A stretch of DNA of 9,132 bases from an uncultured Clostridium sp. GTDB taxonomy: Bacteria > Bacillota > Clostridia > Lachnospirales > Lachnospiraceae. The stretch's first letter is position 1. The number at the start of each line of letters is the position of its first letter. Under the pieces are notes generated by a model. That model did no database searches. It was not told where the DNA came from and saw only the letters and a program-made list of their open reading frames with translations. The position numbers were made by a program, and so were the translations under genes. Positions 1 through 6,795 of the stretch are shown here, in pieces. The DNA lies in assembly GCA_945946715.1 (NCBI GenBank), contig CAMEWU010000093.1, positions 1-9,132 on the forward strand, in the 5' to 3' direction.

Positions 1-1
1 C

Positions 2-1348
2 GATGTTCGAAAAGCCGGTTCCGGCTTTGATTTACCCATTGCTATTGCAACTTTAATTTCTATTGGTATTATCCCTCGTGAAAATGTAGATGATATGGTA
101 ATTTTAGGAGAATTGGGGCTGGATGGAAGGATTTTGCCGGTCAATGGAGTGCTGCCAATTGCTGATTGTGCGGCAAAAGCAGGATATCGCTATATCATTG
201 TGCCGGAAGAAAATAAGCAGGAGGCCGCTCTGGTAGAGAAAATAGCTGTAATTGGAGCAGATCACTTAGAAGGATTAGTGGAACAACTCCACAACAAAGA
301 GAATTTTGAAGGAGCAGTTTATGTTCCGGAGAAGGAGGGATTCATAGAGGATTGGCATCCATCATTTGATTTTCGGGATTTAAAGGGACAACCGGTGGTG
401 AGACGTACTATGGAAATTGCTGTATCCGGTATGCATAATTTATTAATGACAGGGCCCCCGGGGGCTGGTAAAACACTGGCTGCAAAATGTATCACTGGCA
501 TTTTGCCGGATTTAACATTCGAGGAACAGACGGAATTGACAAAAATATATAGTGTGAAGGGGTTATTGTCAAAACAGAATCAAATGCTGAGAAAACCACC
601 ATTTCGGGCACCGCATCATACCATTACTGCCAGTGCATTAATTGGAGGTGGCTGTATACCCAAACCGGGAGAAATCAGTCTTGCCCACAATGGAGTTTTA
701 TTTCTGGATGAACTGCCGGAGTTTTCGAGAAACGTTATTGAAGTGCTGAGACAGCCGTTGGAAGAAGAAGTAGTACGGATTAGCAGATTAAATCAGAATT
801 TTGAATTTCCAGCGAAAATTATGCTGGTTGCTGCCAGAAATCCATGCCCCTGTGGCTGTTATCCTGATCGGAACCGATGCCATTGTACCGATAGCCAGAT
901 ACTGAGTTATCAGGGGAAAATCAGCAGGGCGATAATGGACCGTATTGATTTGCATGTGAATGTACAACCGGTTTCTTATGAAGAAATGGTGGGCAATCGA
1001 AAGTGGGAAAGCTCAGAAACCATTCGAAAGCGGATAAAAATGGTTCACAGCATTCAGCAAAAACGATATGAGAACAAGAAGATACGATTTAATTCCCAAT
1101 TAGATGTGGAAAGTATTCAGGAAGTATGCCGGTTATCAGGAAGGGAGCAGAAGTTTATTCAGACACTTTACGAAAAGCATTCCTTAAGCGGCAGAGCCTA
1201 TCACAGATTACTGAAGCTGGCACGAACCATTGCGGATATGGAAGGAGAAGAAGATATCCGTCTGCCACATCTAATGGAAGCCGCTTCTTACAGGTTTCCG
1301 GATTGGGATAGTTCGGTTCGGTTGGGAGGTGTCGGAGATGGAAAGTAA
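2..1348 (+). CDS. comM: ComM/YifB family Mg-chelatase-like AAA+ ATPase (5' truncated)
   Basis: The reading frame is open from the window edge (first codon at base 2), so the true start lies upstream. About 448 codons are present against roughly 505-515 usual for the family, so some 60 N-terminal residues are missing. Visible parts, in order: the end of the N-terminal ChlI/Lon-protease-like fold (the AGSGFDLPIA and ELGLDGRILPV stretches), Walker A GPPGAGKT (bases 452-475), Walker B LFLDELPEF (about 698-724), a cysteine-rich sensor region NPCPCG...CHC (about 839-895), and the C-terminal Mg_chelatase_C segment with SGRAYHRLLKLARTIADMEG. In Gram-negative naturally competent bacteria, ComM is a hexameric helicase that promotes branch migration during integration of taken-up DNA. 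In Firmicutes the YifB homologue is less studied. Its end overlaps dprA, another recombination gene, which fits the same role. Family assignment is sure; the exact function in this organism is inferred. Confidence 0.93.
   Translation, partial: DVRKAGSGFDLPIAIATLISIGIIPRENVDDMVILGELGLDGRILPVNGVLPIADCAAKAGYRYIIVPEENKQEAALVEKIAVIGADHLEGLVEQLHNKENFEGAVYVPEKEGFIEDWHPSFDFRDLKGQPVVRRTMEIAVSGMHNLLMTGPPGAGKTLAAKCITGILPDLTFEEQTELTKIYSVKGLLSKQNQMLRKPPFRAPHHTITASALIGGGCIPKPGEISLAHNGVLFLDELPEFSRNVIEVLRQPLEEEVVRISRLNQNFEFPAKIMLVAARNPCPCGCYPDRNRCHCTDSQILSYQGKISRAIMDRIDLHVNVQPVSYEEMVGNRKWESSETIRKRIKMVHSIQQKRYENKKIRFNSQLDVESIQEVCRLSGREQKFIQTLYEKHSLSGRAYHRLLKLARTIADMEGEEDIRLPHLMEAASYRFPDWDSSVRLGGVGDGK
1324..1329 (+). 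promoter_or_regulatory. dprA ribosome binding site that decides its start
   Basis: GGGAGG lies inside the end of comM. It is 8 bases before ATG 1338, an ideal distance. A GTG start at 1329 would give three more residues but overlaps this site, so ATG 1338 is preferred. Confidence 0.75.
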
Positions 1349-2441
1349 TTTCTATGCATTTTGGCTTAGTTGTTTTACTCGGATACCATTACCGAAATTA
1401 TGGAAGTGTATTCAGGATGTAGGGGGACCGGAACAGTTTTATAAGTCAAAAGAATCTGAATGGAAGGAATTTACCCAGGCAGAATGTGATTATATTCATC
1501 ATATGAAACAACGGAAGGATATACTAAAACAATGGAGAGAGCTGCAAGAAAAGAATTATCGTTTTGTTTCTTATTATAATAATGAATATCCGGAAAAATT
1601 GAAGGAACTAACAGATGCCCCTTTTGGTATATTCTATGAAGGAAGGGAAGACTGGGCAGAGCTGATATCGAAATCACCGATGGTGGCTATGGTAGGAGCA
1701 AGAGCCTGTACCCAGTTTGGTTCGCAGTTTGCATATGGTATGGCACAAGAACTTGGAAGACATGGCGTGGTTATTGTAAGCGGATTGGCAACCGGAATTG
1801 ATGGTGCCGGTCACCGTGGATGTCTGGATGGTGGCGGATTTACATTGGGGGTTCTCGGTTCTGGGATTGATCAGATTTACCCAAAGGAGCATTATGGTTT
1901 ATTTATGGAAATGAAGAAACGAGGTGGAATTTTATCGGAATATCCGCCGGGAACAAAACCATTATCCCTGCTATTTCCAAGGAGAAATCGCATCATCAGT
2001 GCACTGGCAGATTTCGTATTAGTAATAGAAGCCAGAGAAAAAAGTGGTTCGCTTATTACAGTGGATTTTGCACTGGAACAGGGAAAGGATGTTGGAGCAG
2101 TTCCCGGACGACCTTGTGACACAGTAAGCAGTGGCTGTAACCGGCTGCTACAGCAGGGAGCCAAATGTATTCTATCTCCAGAGGATGTATTAGAAGAATT
2201 GTCAGAACGATTTTATATAAAAAATCCGGAGAAGAATGTGCCATTGGTGAAAACGGATTTAGGTCTTGCACCGAAAGAAAAAATGGTGTATAGTTGTCTG
2301 CGTTTAGAACCCAAATTTATAGATGAGATATTATGTCAATTGGAACTTCCCATTTGGGAAGGAATACAAATATTGACAGAATTAGAATTGAAAGGTGTCA
2401 TCCGACAGGAACCACATCAGTATTATTATAGAATTATGTAA
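1338..2441 (+). CDS. dprA: DNA processing protein DprA (Smf)
   Basis: DprA binds incoming single-stranded DNA in the cytoplasm and loads RecA on it during transformation. It also occurs in many bacteria not known to be competent. From ATG 1338 the protein is 367 residues, a normal full length. It has an N-terminal helical region (about 1-70), then the Rossmann-like DprA core: VAMVGARACTQFGSQFA (116-132), SGLATGIDGAGH (148-159, the family's SGLAxGIDxxAH motif with Gly for the usual Ala before His), GSGIDQIYP (174-182), FPRRNRIISALA (213-224) and EAREKSGSLITVDFALEQG (231-249). A C-terminal winged-helix domain (about 313-367) follows. The start overlaps the end of comM by 11 bases, so the two genes are probably translationally coupled. 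No terminator follows, and topA starts 57 bases later. Confidence 0.95.
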   Translation: MESNFYAFWLSCFTRIPLPKLWKCIQDVGGPEQFYKSKESEWKEFTQAECDYIHHMKQRKDILKQWRELQEKNYRFVSYYNNEYPEKLKELTDAPFGIFYEGREDWAELISKSPMVAMVGARACTQFGSQFAYGMAQELGRHGVVIVSGLATGIDGAGHRGCLDGGGFTLGVLGSGIDQIYPKEHYGLFMEMKKRGGILSEYPPGTKPLSLLFPRRNRIISALADFVLVIEAREKSGSLITVDFALEQGKDVGAVPGRPCDTVSSGCNRLLQQGAKCILSPEDVLEELSERFYIKNPEKNVPLVKTDLGLAPKEKMVYSCLRLEPKFIDEILCQLELPIWEGIQILTELELKGVIRQEPHQYYYRIM

Positions 2442-2498
2442 GATGGCAGCCTGCGAAATATATTATTTGGTGGATGTAGAAGGGAGTTCGTAAGAAAG

Positions 2499-4553
2499 AT
2501 GGCGAAGAATTTAGTAATTGTAGAGTCACCGGCAAAAGCAAAGACGATTCAAAAATTTTTAGGAAATAATTATGAAGTAATTGCATCCAACGGACATGTG
2601 CGTGATTTGCCAAAAAGTCAAATGGGAGTGGATATTGAACATGATTATGAACCGAAATACATTACGATTCGTGGAAAGGGTGATATTCTTGCGAAACTTC
2701 GGAAAGAAGTAAAGAAAGCAGACCATGTATTTCTTGCAACTGACCCGGACCGGGAAGGAGAAGCGATTTCCTGGCATTTATCACAGGCATTGAAGCTGGA
2801 ACCGGGAAGTTATAAGCGAATCACCTTTAATGAAATTACGAAACAGGCAGTAAAAGCGTCATTAAAAGAGGCAAGAGAAATTGATATGAATCTGGTTGAT
2901 GCACAGCAGGCACGGCGTGTGTTGGACCGTATGGTAGGTTATCAGATTAGTCCGATTCTTTGGGCAAAGATAAAGAGAGGGTTGAGTGCAGGACGAGTAC
3001 AATCTGTAGCATTACGACTGATTTGTGACCGCGAAAATGAAATAAATGCCTTTATTCCGGAAGAATACTGGACATTGGATGTGATATTAAAAGCCAAAGG
3101 CAGTAACAGGGAGATTTCTGCAAAATATGCAGGGGAAGTGACTTCTAAGGAACAGTTACAAGGCGTTATGAAAAAATTAAAAGGCTCCGGTTTTCAGGTG
3201 AAAGAAGTAAAAGAAGGTATCCGGTTGGTGAAATCACCAAATCCGTTCACTACCAGTACGCTTCAGCAGGAAGCATCCAAAAAAATGAATTTTTCTACGC
3301 AGAAAACCATGCGACTGGCACAGCAGTTATATGAAGGTGTTGATATTAAAGGAAAAGGAACCGTAGGTCTGATTACTTATTTGAGAACAGATTCTATTCG
3401 AATTTCAGAAGAGGCACAGACAGCGGCACGGTCTTTTATTGAAACACATTATGGAGCAGATTATATAGGTGGTGAAAAAGCAGAATCCGGCAAAGGCAAA
3501 CGAATTCAAGATGCACATGAAGCAATTCGACCTACGGATTTATCCCTTTCACCAGTGATGGTAAAAGAAAGCCTGCCAAGAGATTTATTCCGATTATATC
3601 AATTGATTTATAACCGTTTTTTGGCAAGTCAAATGCAAAATGCCAAATACCGGACTACATCATTGAAAATAGAAGCAGATGGCGAGAAATTCACAGCATC
3701 GGCGTCCAAGTTGGATTTTGATGGCTTTTTATCCGTTTATAAAGCAGAGGAAGAGCAGGTATCAACGCTTCCGATAGAAGGAATTCAAAAAGGAACGGAA
3801 TTGGTATTCCAACGATTTGAAGACAAACAGCATTTTACACAGCCACCGGCTCATTATACGGAGGCACTTTTGGTAAAAACATTAGAGGAATTAGGGATTG
3901 GACGTCCAAGTACCTATGCACCGACCATTACTACTATCATGAATCGTCATTATATTGTGAAAGAACAGAAGAATCTGTATGTGACTGAGCTTGGTGAAGC
4001 AGTGAATCAGATGATGATAAAAGCATTTCCGGTTATAGTGGATGTAGAATTTACTGCCAATATGGAATCTTTATTAGATAGTGTTGAAGAAGGTACCATT
4101 CCGTGGAAAACTATTGTTGAAAACTTTTATCCGGATTTAAATCGTGCTGTTCAGGATGCAGAACAGGAATTAGAACATGTTAAGATTGAGGATGAAGTAA
4201 CCGATGTAGAATGTGAGGCTTGTGGACGTAAGATGGTAATAAAGTATGGTCCACATGGAAAATTCCTGGCTTGTCCCGGATTTCCGGAATGCAAGAATAC
4301 GAAACCATATTACGAAACCATTGGAGTGGCTTGTCCAAAATGTGGGAAGGATATTGTACTTCGAAAGACCAAAAAGGGAAGAAAATACTATGGTTGTATC
4401 GATAATCCGGATTGCGATTTTATGAGCTGGCAGAAACCATCTGACGTTCCTTGCCCTGACTGTGGTGGTATCATGGTAGAAAAAGGGAATAAACTGGTAT
4501 GTATGAATGAAACTTGTGCATTTGTTATGGACAAAAAAGAAGTAAGTGTCTAA
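2499..4553 (+). CDS. topA: DNA topoisomerase I (type IA)
   Basis: This enzyme relaxes negative supercoils by a transient 5'-phosphotyrosine nick in one strand. The protein is 684 residues, complete, and typical of Firmicute TopA. The N-terminal TOPRIM domain has Glu9 in VIVESPAKAK and the metal-binding acidic triad Asp82/Asp84/Glu86 in TDPDREGE. LSAGRVQSVALRLICDRE spans 162-179. The catalytic tyrosine is Tyr294 in LITYLRTDS, followed by Arg296. DAHEAIRPTD (338-347) and GIGRPSTYAPTI (466-477) are further signature blocks. Three C-terminal four-cysteine zinc ribbons are intact: Cys572/575/592/598, Cys612/615/633/639 and Cys652/655/668/673. A ribosome binding site AAGGGAG (2480-2486) lies 12 bases before the ATG, slightly far. 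The gene probably shares the dprA transcript. In Bacillus subtilis topA likewise follows dprA. Confidence 0.98.
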   Translation: MAKNLVIVESPAKAKTIQKFLGNNYEVIASNGHVRDLPKSQMGVDIEHDYEPKYITIRGKGDILAKLRKEVKKADHVFLATDPDREGEAISWHLSQALKLEPGSYKRITFNEITKQAVKASLKEAREIDMNLVDAQQARRVLDRMVGYQISPILWAKIKRGLSAGRVQSVALRLICDRENEINAFIPEEYWTLDVILKAKGSNREISAKYAGEVTSKEQLQGVMKKLKGSGFQVKEVKEGIRLVKSPNPFTTSTLQQEASKKMNFSTQKTMRLAQQLYEGVDIKGKGTVGLITYLRTDSIRISEEAQTAARSFIETHYGADYIGGEKAESGKGKRIQDAHEAIRPTDLSLSPVMVKESLPRDLFRLYQLIYNRFLASQMQNAKYRTTSLKIEADGEKFTASASKLDFDGFLSVYKAEEEQVSTLPIEGIQKGTELVFQRFEDKQHFTQPPAHYTEALLVKTLEELGIGRPSTYAPTITTIMNRHYIVKEQKNLYVTELGEAVNQMMIKAFPVIVDVEFTANMESLLDSVEEGTIPWKTIVENFYPDLNRAVQDAEQELEHVKIEDEVTDVECEACGRKMVIKYGPHGKFLACPGFPECKNTKPYYETIGVACPKCGKDIVLRKTKKGRKYYGCIDNPDCDFMSWQKPSDVPCPDCGGIMVEKGNKLVCMNETCAFVMDKKEVSV

Positions 4554-4570
4554 AAATGATATTTTTAAAG

Positions 4571-4599
4571 TTGTTATTTTAAAATGTCTGTGGTACAAT
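4571..4599 (+). promoter_or_regulatory. Probable SigA promoter of codY (extended -10)
   Basis: TTGTTA (4571-4576) is separated by 17 bases from TACAAT (4594-4599). A TG at 4591-4592, one base before the -10, makes it an extended -10. Transcription would start near 4606, leaving a leader of about 80 bases. That leader is A-rich and contains two imperfect copies of ATACAAAAGA (4634-4653). No GC-rich terminator is visible between the topA stop and this promoter, so read-through from topA is also likely. Confidence 0.65.
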
Positions 4600-4686
4600 T
4601 TAACTAAATGTAATGGTTTTTCTCGATTTTATCATACAAAAGATACAAAAAGAAAGATACCATGTGTTTTGAGGTAGGAGGCAGTA

Positions 4687-5460
4687 ATGAGCGTACAGTT
4701 GTTGGACAAAACGCGGAAAATTAATAAGCTTTTGCACAATAATAATTCTCATAAGGTAGTATTTAGCGATATCTGCGAAGTTTTATCGGAGATTATGGTT
4801 TCGGATGTCCTGGTAATCAGTAAAAAAGGCAAGGTATTGGGGATTAAGAATCGGGAAGATATTGTCAGCCTGCATGAATTGATTGTAGACGAGATTGGTG
4901 GACATATTGATCCTATGCTGAATGAACGTTTGCTGGGAATTCTTTCTACGAAAGAGAATGTGAATCTTGCAACCTTAGGTTTTGAACGGGAAGGCATTGA
5001 AAAATATCAGGCTTTAATTACACCGATTGACATTGCCGGCGAACGTCTTGGCACTGTATTTATGTACAAACAGGATAAACAGTATGAGATTGATGATATT
5101 ATTCTTGGAGAGTATGGAACTACAGTGGTAGGTTTGGAAATGATGCGCTCTGTGAATGAAGAAAATGCAGAGGAAAATCGTAAAGTAGCCATTGTACAAT
5201 CAGCAATTAATACGTTGTCTTTTTCAGAGCTGGAGGCTATTACATATATATTTGAAGAATTGGATGGCAATGAGGGTATTTTAGTAGCCAGTAAAATTGC
5301 TGACCGTGTAGGGATTACCCGTTCCGTTATTGTAAATGCATTACGAAAGTTTGAAAGTGCAGGGGTAATTGAATCCCGATCTTCCGGAATGAAGGGAACC
5401 TACATCAAGGTTATGAATGACGTAGTATTTGATGAATTAAAAAAGATGAAAAAGAAATGA
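4687..5460 (+). CDS. codY: GTP-sensing global transcriptional regulator CodY
   Basis: CodY represses or activates many nutrient, motility and virulence genes in Firmicutes when GTP and, in many species, branched-chain amino acids are plentiful. The protein is 257 residues, the usual length (about 259). The N-terminal GAF-type effector domain (about 1-155) begins with LLDKTRKINKLL. A linker helix leads to the conserved SELEAITYIFEELDGNEG (180-197). The winged-helix DNA-binding domain has its helix-turn-helix around 200-222 (ASKIADRVGITRSVIVNALR) and a wing ending at MKGTYIKV (235-242). The DNA-binding half is nearly identical to Bacillus CodY, while the GAF half is clearly more divergent. AGGAGG (4676-4681) lies 5 bases before the ATG. 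A promoter lies upstream and a hairpin follows the stop. The gene sits directly before the flagellar operon, as in Bacillus. Confidence 0.97.
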   Translation: MSVQLLDKTRKINKLLHNNNSHKVVFSDICEVLSEIMVSDVLVISKKGKVLGIKNREDIVSLHELIVDEIGGHIDPMLNERLLGILSTKENVNLATLGFEREGIEKYQALITPIDIAGERLGTVFMYKQDKQYEIDDIILGEYGTTVVGLEMMRSVNEENAEENRKVAIVQSAINTLSFSELEAITYIFEELDGNEGILVASKIADRVGITRSVIVNALRKFESAGVIESRSSGMKGTYIKVMNDVVFDELKKMKKK

Positions 5461-5475
5461 TAATTAGTATATAAT
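5446..5475 (+). promoter_or_regulatory. Candidate promoter for the flgB operon
   Basis: A perfect -10 hexamer TATAAT (5470-5475) starts 9 bases after the codY stop. The best -35 is ATGAAA (5446-5451) with an 18-base spacer, only 4 of 6 matches and inside the end of codY. If used, transcription would start near 5482 and the hairpin at 5498-5530 would lie in the flagellar mRNA leader. No SigD/FliA-type promoter was seen in the gap. In an A/T-rich gap a lone TATAAT can be chance. Confidence 0.35.
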
Positions 5476-5497
5476 GGGAAATGGATTTCCGGAGTGC

Positions 5498-5530
5498 AAA
5501 AGGATTTGTGAGTGTCTCATAAATCCTTTT
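5498..5530 (+). terminator. 15-bp hairpin between codY and flgB (terminator or leader attenuator)
   Basis: The left arm 5498-5512 (AAAAGGATTTGTGAG) pairs over 15 positions with 5516-5530 (CTCATAAATCCTTTT), including one G-T wobble, around a 3-base TGT loop. The AAAA...TTTT edges match a bidirectional intrinsic terminator. However, the T run is only four bases and would itself be paired, and the stem has only five G-C pairs. It is 37 bases after the codY stop and 50 bases before flgB. It may end codY transcripts partially, or act in the flgB leader if the TATAAT at 5470 is a true promoter. Confidence 0.6.
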
Positions 5531-5557
5531 ACCATATATAGGAACAATATATTTACG

Positions 5558-5572
5558 AATTTACAGAAAGGA
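5558..5572 (+). promoter_or_regulatory. Possible CodY operator overlapping the flgB ribosome binding site
   Basis: AATTTACAGAAAGGA matches the published CodY consensus AATTTTCWGAAAATT at 11 of 15 positions. Its right half doubles as the Shine-Dalgarno sequence AGAAAGGA (5565-5572), so part of the match may be coincidence. A regulatory role is inferred from position and from the known CodY control of the Bacillus fla/che operon. Confidence 0.3.
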
Positions 5573-5580
5573 AGAAGCCA

Positions 5581-5973
5581 ATGATTAATTCAAATATGTA
5601 TAATTACATTGATGTACTGGATAAGGCAGCGGATGCAGCATATGTCAGAAATGATGTGCTGGCAAATAATATTGCAAATGACAGTACGCCAAATTATAAA
5701 AGGCAGGATGTACAGTTTGAGTCCATTTTACAGGCATCTCTGGCAACAGGTGGAGGAACCTTAAGTGAAAGGGTAGAAGAGGTTAATAAAAATCTGGATG
5801 ATTTGAACAGCTACATATACACAGATCATTCCTCTCTGTCTTATCGTTTGGATGGTAATAACGTAGATATTGATCAGGAAGAAGCATATTTGGCAGAGAA
5901 TCAGATTCGGTATCAGGCATTGGTAGATCAGATGGTACAGGAATTTGGAAGATATAAGACAGTATTATCATAA
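5581..5973 (+). CDS. flgB: Flagellar basal body rod protein FlgB
   Basis: FlgB is a proximal rod subunit exported by the flagellar type III system, which joins the MS-ring/FliE base to the rest of the rod. The protein is 130 residues, a normal length. The N-terminal rod signature NNIANDSTPNYK (29-40) is present, with Asn where the family usually has Gly before Tyr-Lys. The C-terminal block NNVDIDQEEAYLAENQIRYQ is typical of FlgB. Both helical ends are expected to pair as a coiled coil in the assembled rod. The ribosome binding site AGAAAGGA ends 8 bases before the ATG. It is the first gene of the flagellar operon here, with flgC 19 bases downstream. Confidence 0.96.
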   Translation: MINSNMYNYIDVLDKAADAAYVRNDVLANNIANDSTPNYKRQDVQFESILQASLATGGGTLSERVEEVNKNLDDLNSYIYTDHSSLSYRLDGNNVDIDQEEAYLAENQIRYQALVDQMVQEFGRYKTVLS

Positions 5974-5992
5974 CAGATAGGGGGAAAAGCCA

Positions 5993-6430
5993 ATGAGTAT
6001 GTTTGATGGTATGAATGTAAGTGCAACCGGTATGACCGCACAGCGCTTTCGTATGGATGTTATTTCAGAAAATATTGCAAATATTAATACGACCAGAGAT
6101 GAAAACGGGGAAGTATATCGCAGAAAAACAGTTGTATTTAATGAGAAGAGTTCTTTGAATTTTGGAGATACACTCTATAATAGTCTGAATGTATATAAGC
6201 CGGATGGCGTCCGGGTTTCTCATGTAGTAGAAGATCAGTCAGATTTGAAGATGGTGTATGATCCGACACATCCCGATGCAGATGAAAATGGGTATGTAAT
6301 GTATCCAAATGTAGATACGGTAACAGAAATGACGAATTTAATTGATTCCAGTCGTGCTTATGAAGCAAATGCCACTGCATTTAATGCAGCAAAATCAATC
6401 GCAGTAAAAGGTCTGGAACTATTAAAATAA
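5993..6430 (+). CDS. flgC: Flagellar basal body rod protein FlgC
   Basis: FlgC is the second proximal rod subunit, assembled next to FlgB and exported through the same type III apparatus. The protein is 145 residues, complete. The N-terminal part SATGMTAQRFRMDVISENIA (10-29) continues into NINTTRDENGEVYRRK, the FlgC form of the rod signature, in which Thr-Thr-Arg replaces the TPGY of FlgB. A middle segment with DPTHPDADENGYVMYPNVD is characteristic of FlgC and not of FlgB or FlgG. The C-terminal helix with MTNLIDSSRAYEANATAFN (113-131) is the conserved D0 partner helix. AGGGGG (5979-5984) lies 8 bases before the ATG. Confidence 0.97.
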   Translation: MSMFDGMNVSATGMTAQRFRMDVISENIANINTTRDENGEVYRRKTVVFNEKSSLNFGDTLYNSLNVYKPDGVRVSHVVEDQSDLKMVYDPTHPDADENGYVMYPNVDTVTEMTNLIDSSRAYEANATAFNAAKSIAVKGLELLK

Positions 6431-6460
6431 CAGGCAATAGTGCAGAAAGAGGAAACGTGA

Positions 6461-6772
6461 ATGGATATTACAGCAATTACAGCTTTAAATGAAAGTATTG
6501 GTGTGTCTGCAAAATCAGATACAAAAGTGAATTCTGATAATACGGAAGCATTCAGTTCATTATTGAATTCTGCAATCAGCATGTATAAAGAAGCTGATCA
6601 GCTGCAAAAAAAGGCAGAAACAGCAGAAATGAATTTTGCTATGGGATATTCGGACAATACCCATGATCTTGCATTGGCTCAACAGAAGGCAAATATTGCA
6701 TTACAATACACAGTAAAGGTAACGAATAAGTTTTTGGAAGCCTATAAGGAAATTATGAATATGCAGTTATAG
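6461..6772 (+). CDS. fliE: Flagellar hook-basal body complex protein FliE
   Basis: FliE is the small adaptor thought to link the MS ring (FliF) to the rod, and is needed early for rod assembly and export. The protein is 103 residues, the usual size. The N-terminal part is variable. The conserved C-terminal half (about 57-103) carries DLALAQQKANIALQYTVKV and NKFLEAYKEIMNMQL, matching the family's repeated pattern of AxxKAxxALQ...VRNKxxEAYxEIMxMxx. AAAGAGGA (6446-6453) lies 7 bases before the ATG. The gap to flgC is 30 bases and to fliF 23 bases, with no terminator in either, so all are one transcript. Confidence 0.96.
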   Translation: MDITAITALNESIGVSAKSDTKVNSDNTEAFSSLLNSAISMYKEADQLQKKAETAEMNFAMGYSDNTHDLALAQQKANIALQYTVKVTNKFLEAYKEIMNMQL

Positions 6773-6789
6773 GTTAACTTATTCATGGT

Positions 6790-6795
6790 AAGGGA
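6790..6795 (+). promoter_or_regulatory. fliF ribosome binding site with almost no spacing
   Basis: AAGGGA directly touches ATG 6796, whereas 5-9 bases is normal and seen at most other genes here. No better purine run lies upstream. The next upstream in-frame stop is at 6775-6777, leaving no ATG, GTG or TTG between it and 6796. Downstream TTG codons at 6817 and 6841 lack a good site. Confidence 0.45.

Noticed and set aside
11..28. Inverted repeat AAAGCCGG-TT-CCGGCTTT, terminator-like in shape.
   Set aside because: It lies inside the conserved comM coding sequence (Lys-Ala-Gly-Ser-Gly-Phe) and is not followed by a proper T tract, so coding constraint explains it.
1217..1233. CTGGCACGAACCATTGC resembles a sigma-54 promoter.
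   Set aside because: The spacing between GG and GC is 11 and not the required 10 bases, it lies inside the conserved C-terminal part of comM, and the next gene start is over 100 bases away with no sigma-54 context.
2373..2401. TTGACA-N17-TGTCAT in the end of dprA as a topA promoter.
   Set aside because: The -35 is perfect but the -10 matches only 4 of 6 and lacks the key A at the second position. It lies in coding sequence of the winged-helix domain, so it is not strong enough to call.
4615..4629. Possible CodY box in the codY leader (around TTTTTCTCGATTTT).
   Set aside because: Only about 9 of 15 positions agree with the consensus, which is expected by chance in such T-rich sequence.
4662..4724. 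A 20-codon upstream ORF (ATG 4662 to TAA 4722-4724) overlapping the codY start.
   Set aside because: It has only a weak AGAAAG upstream, no recognisable composition such as a run of regulatory codons, and it overlaps the much stronger codY start.
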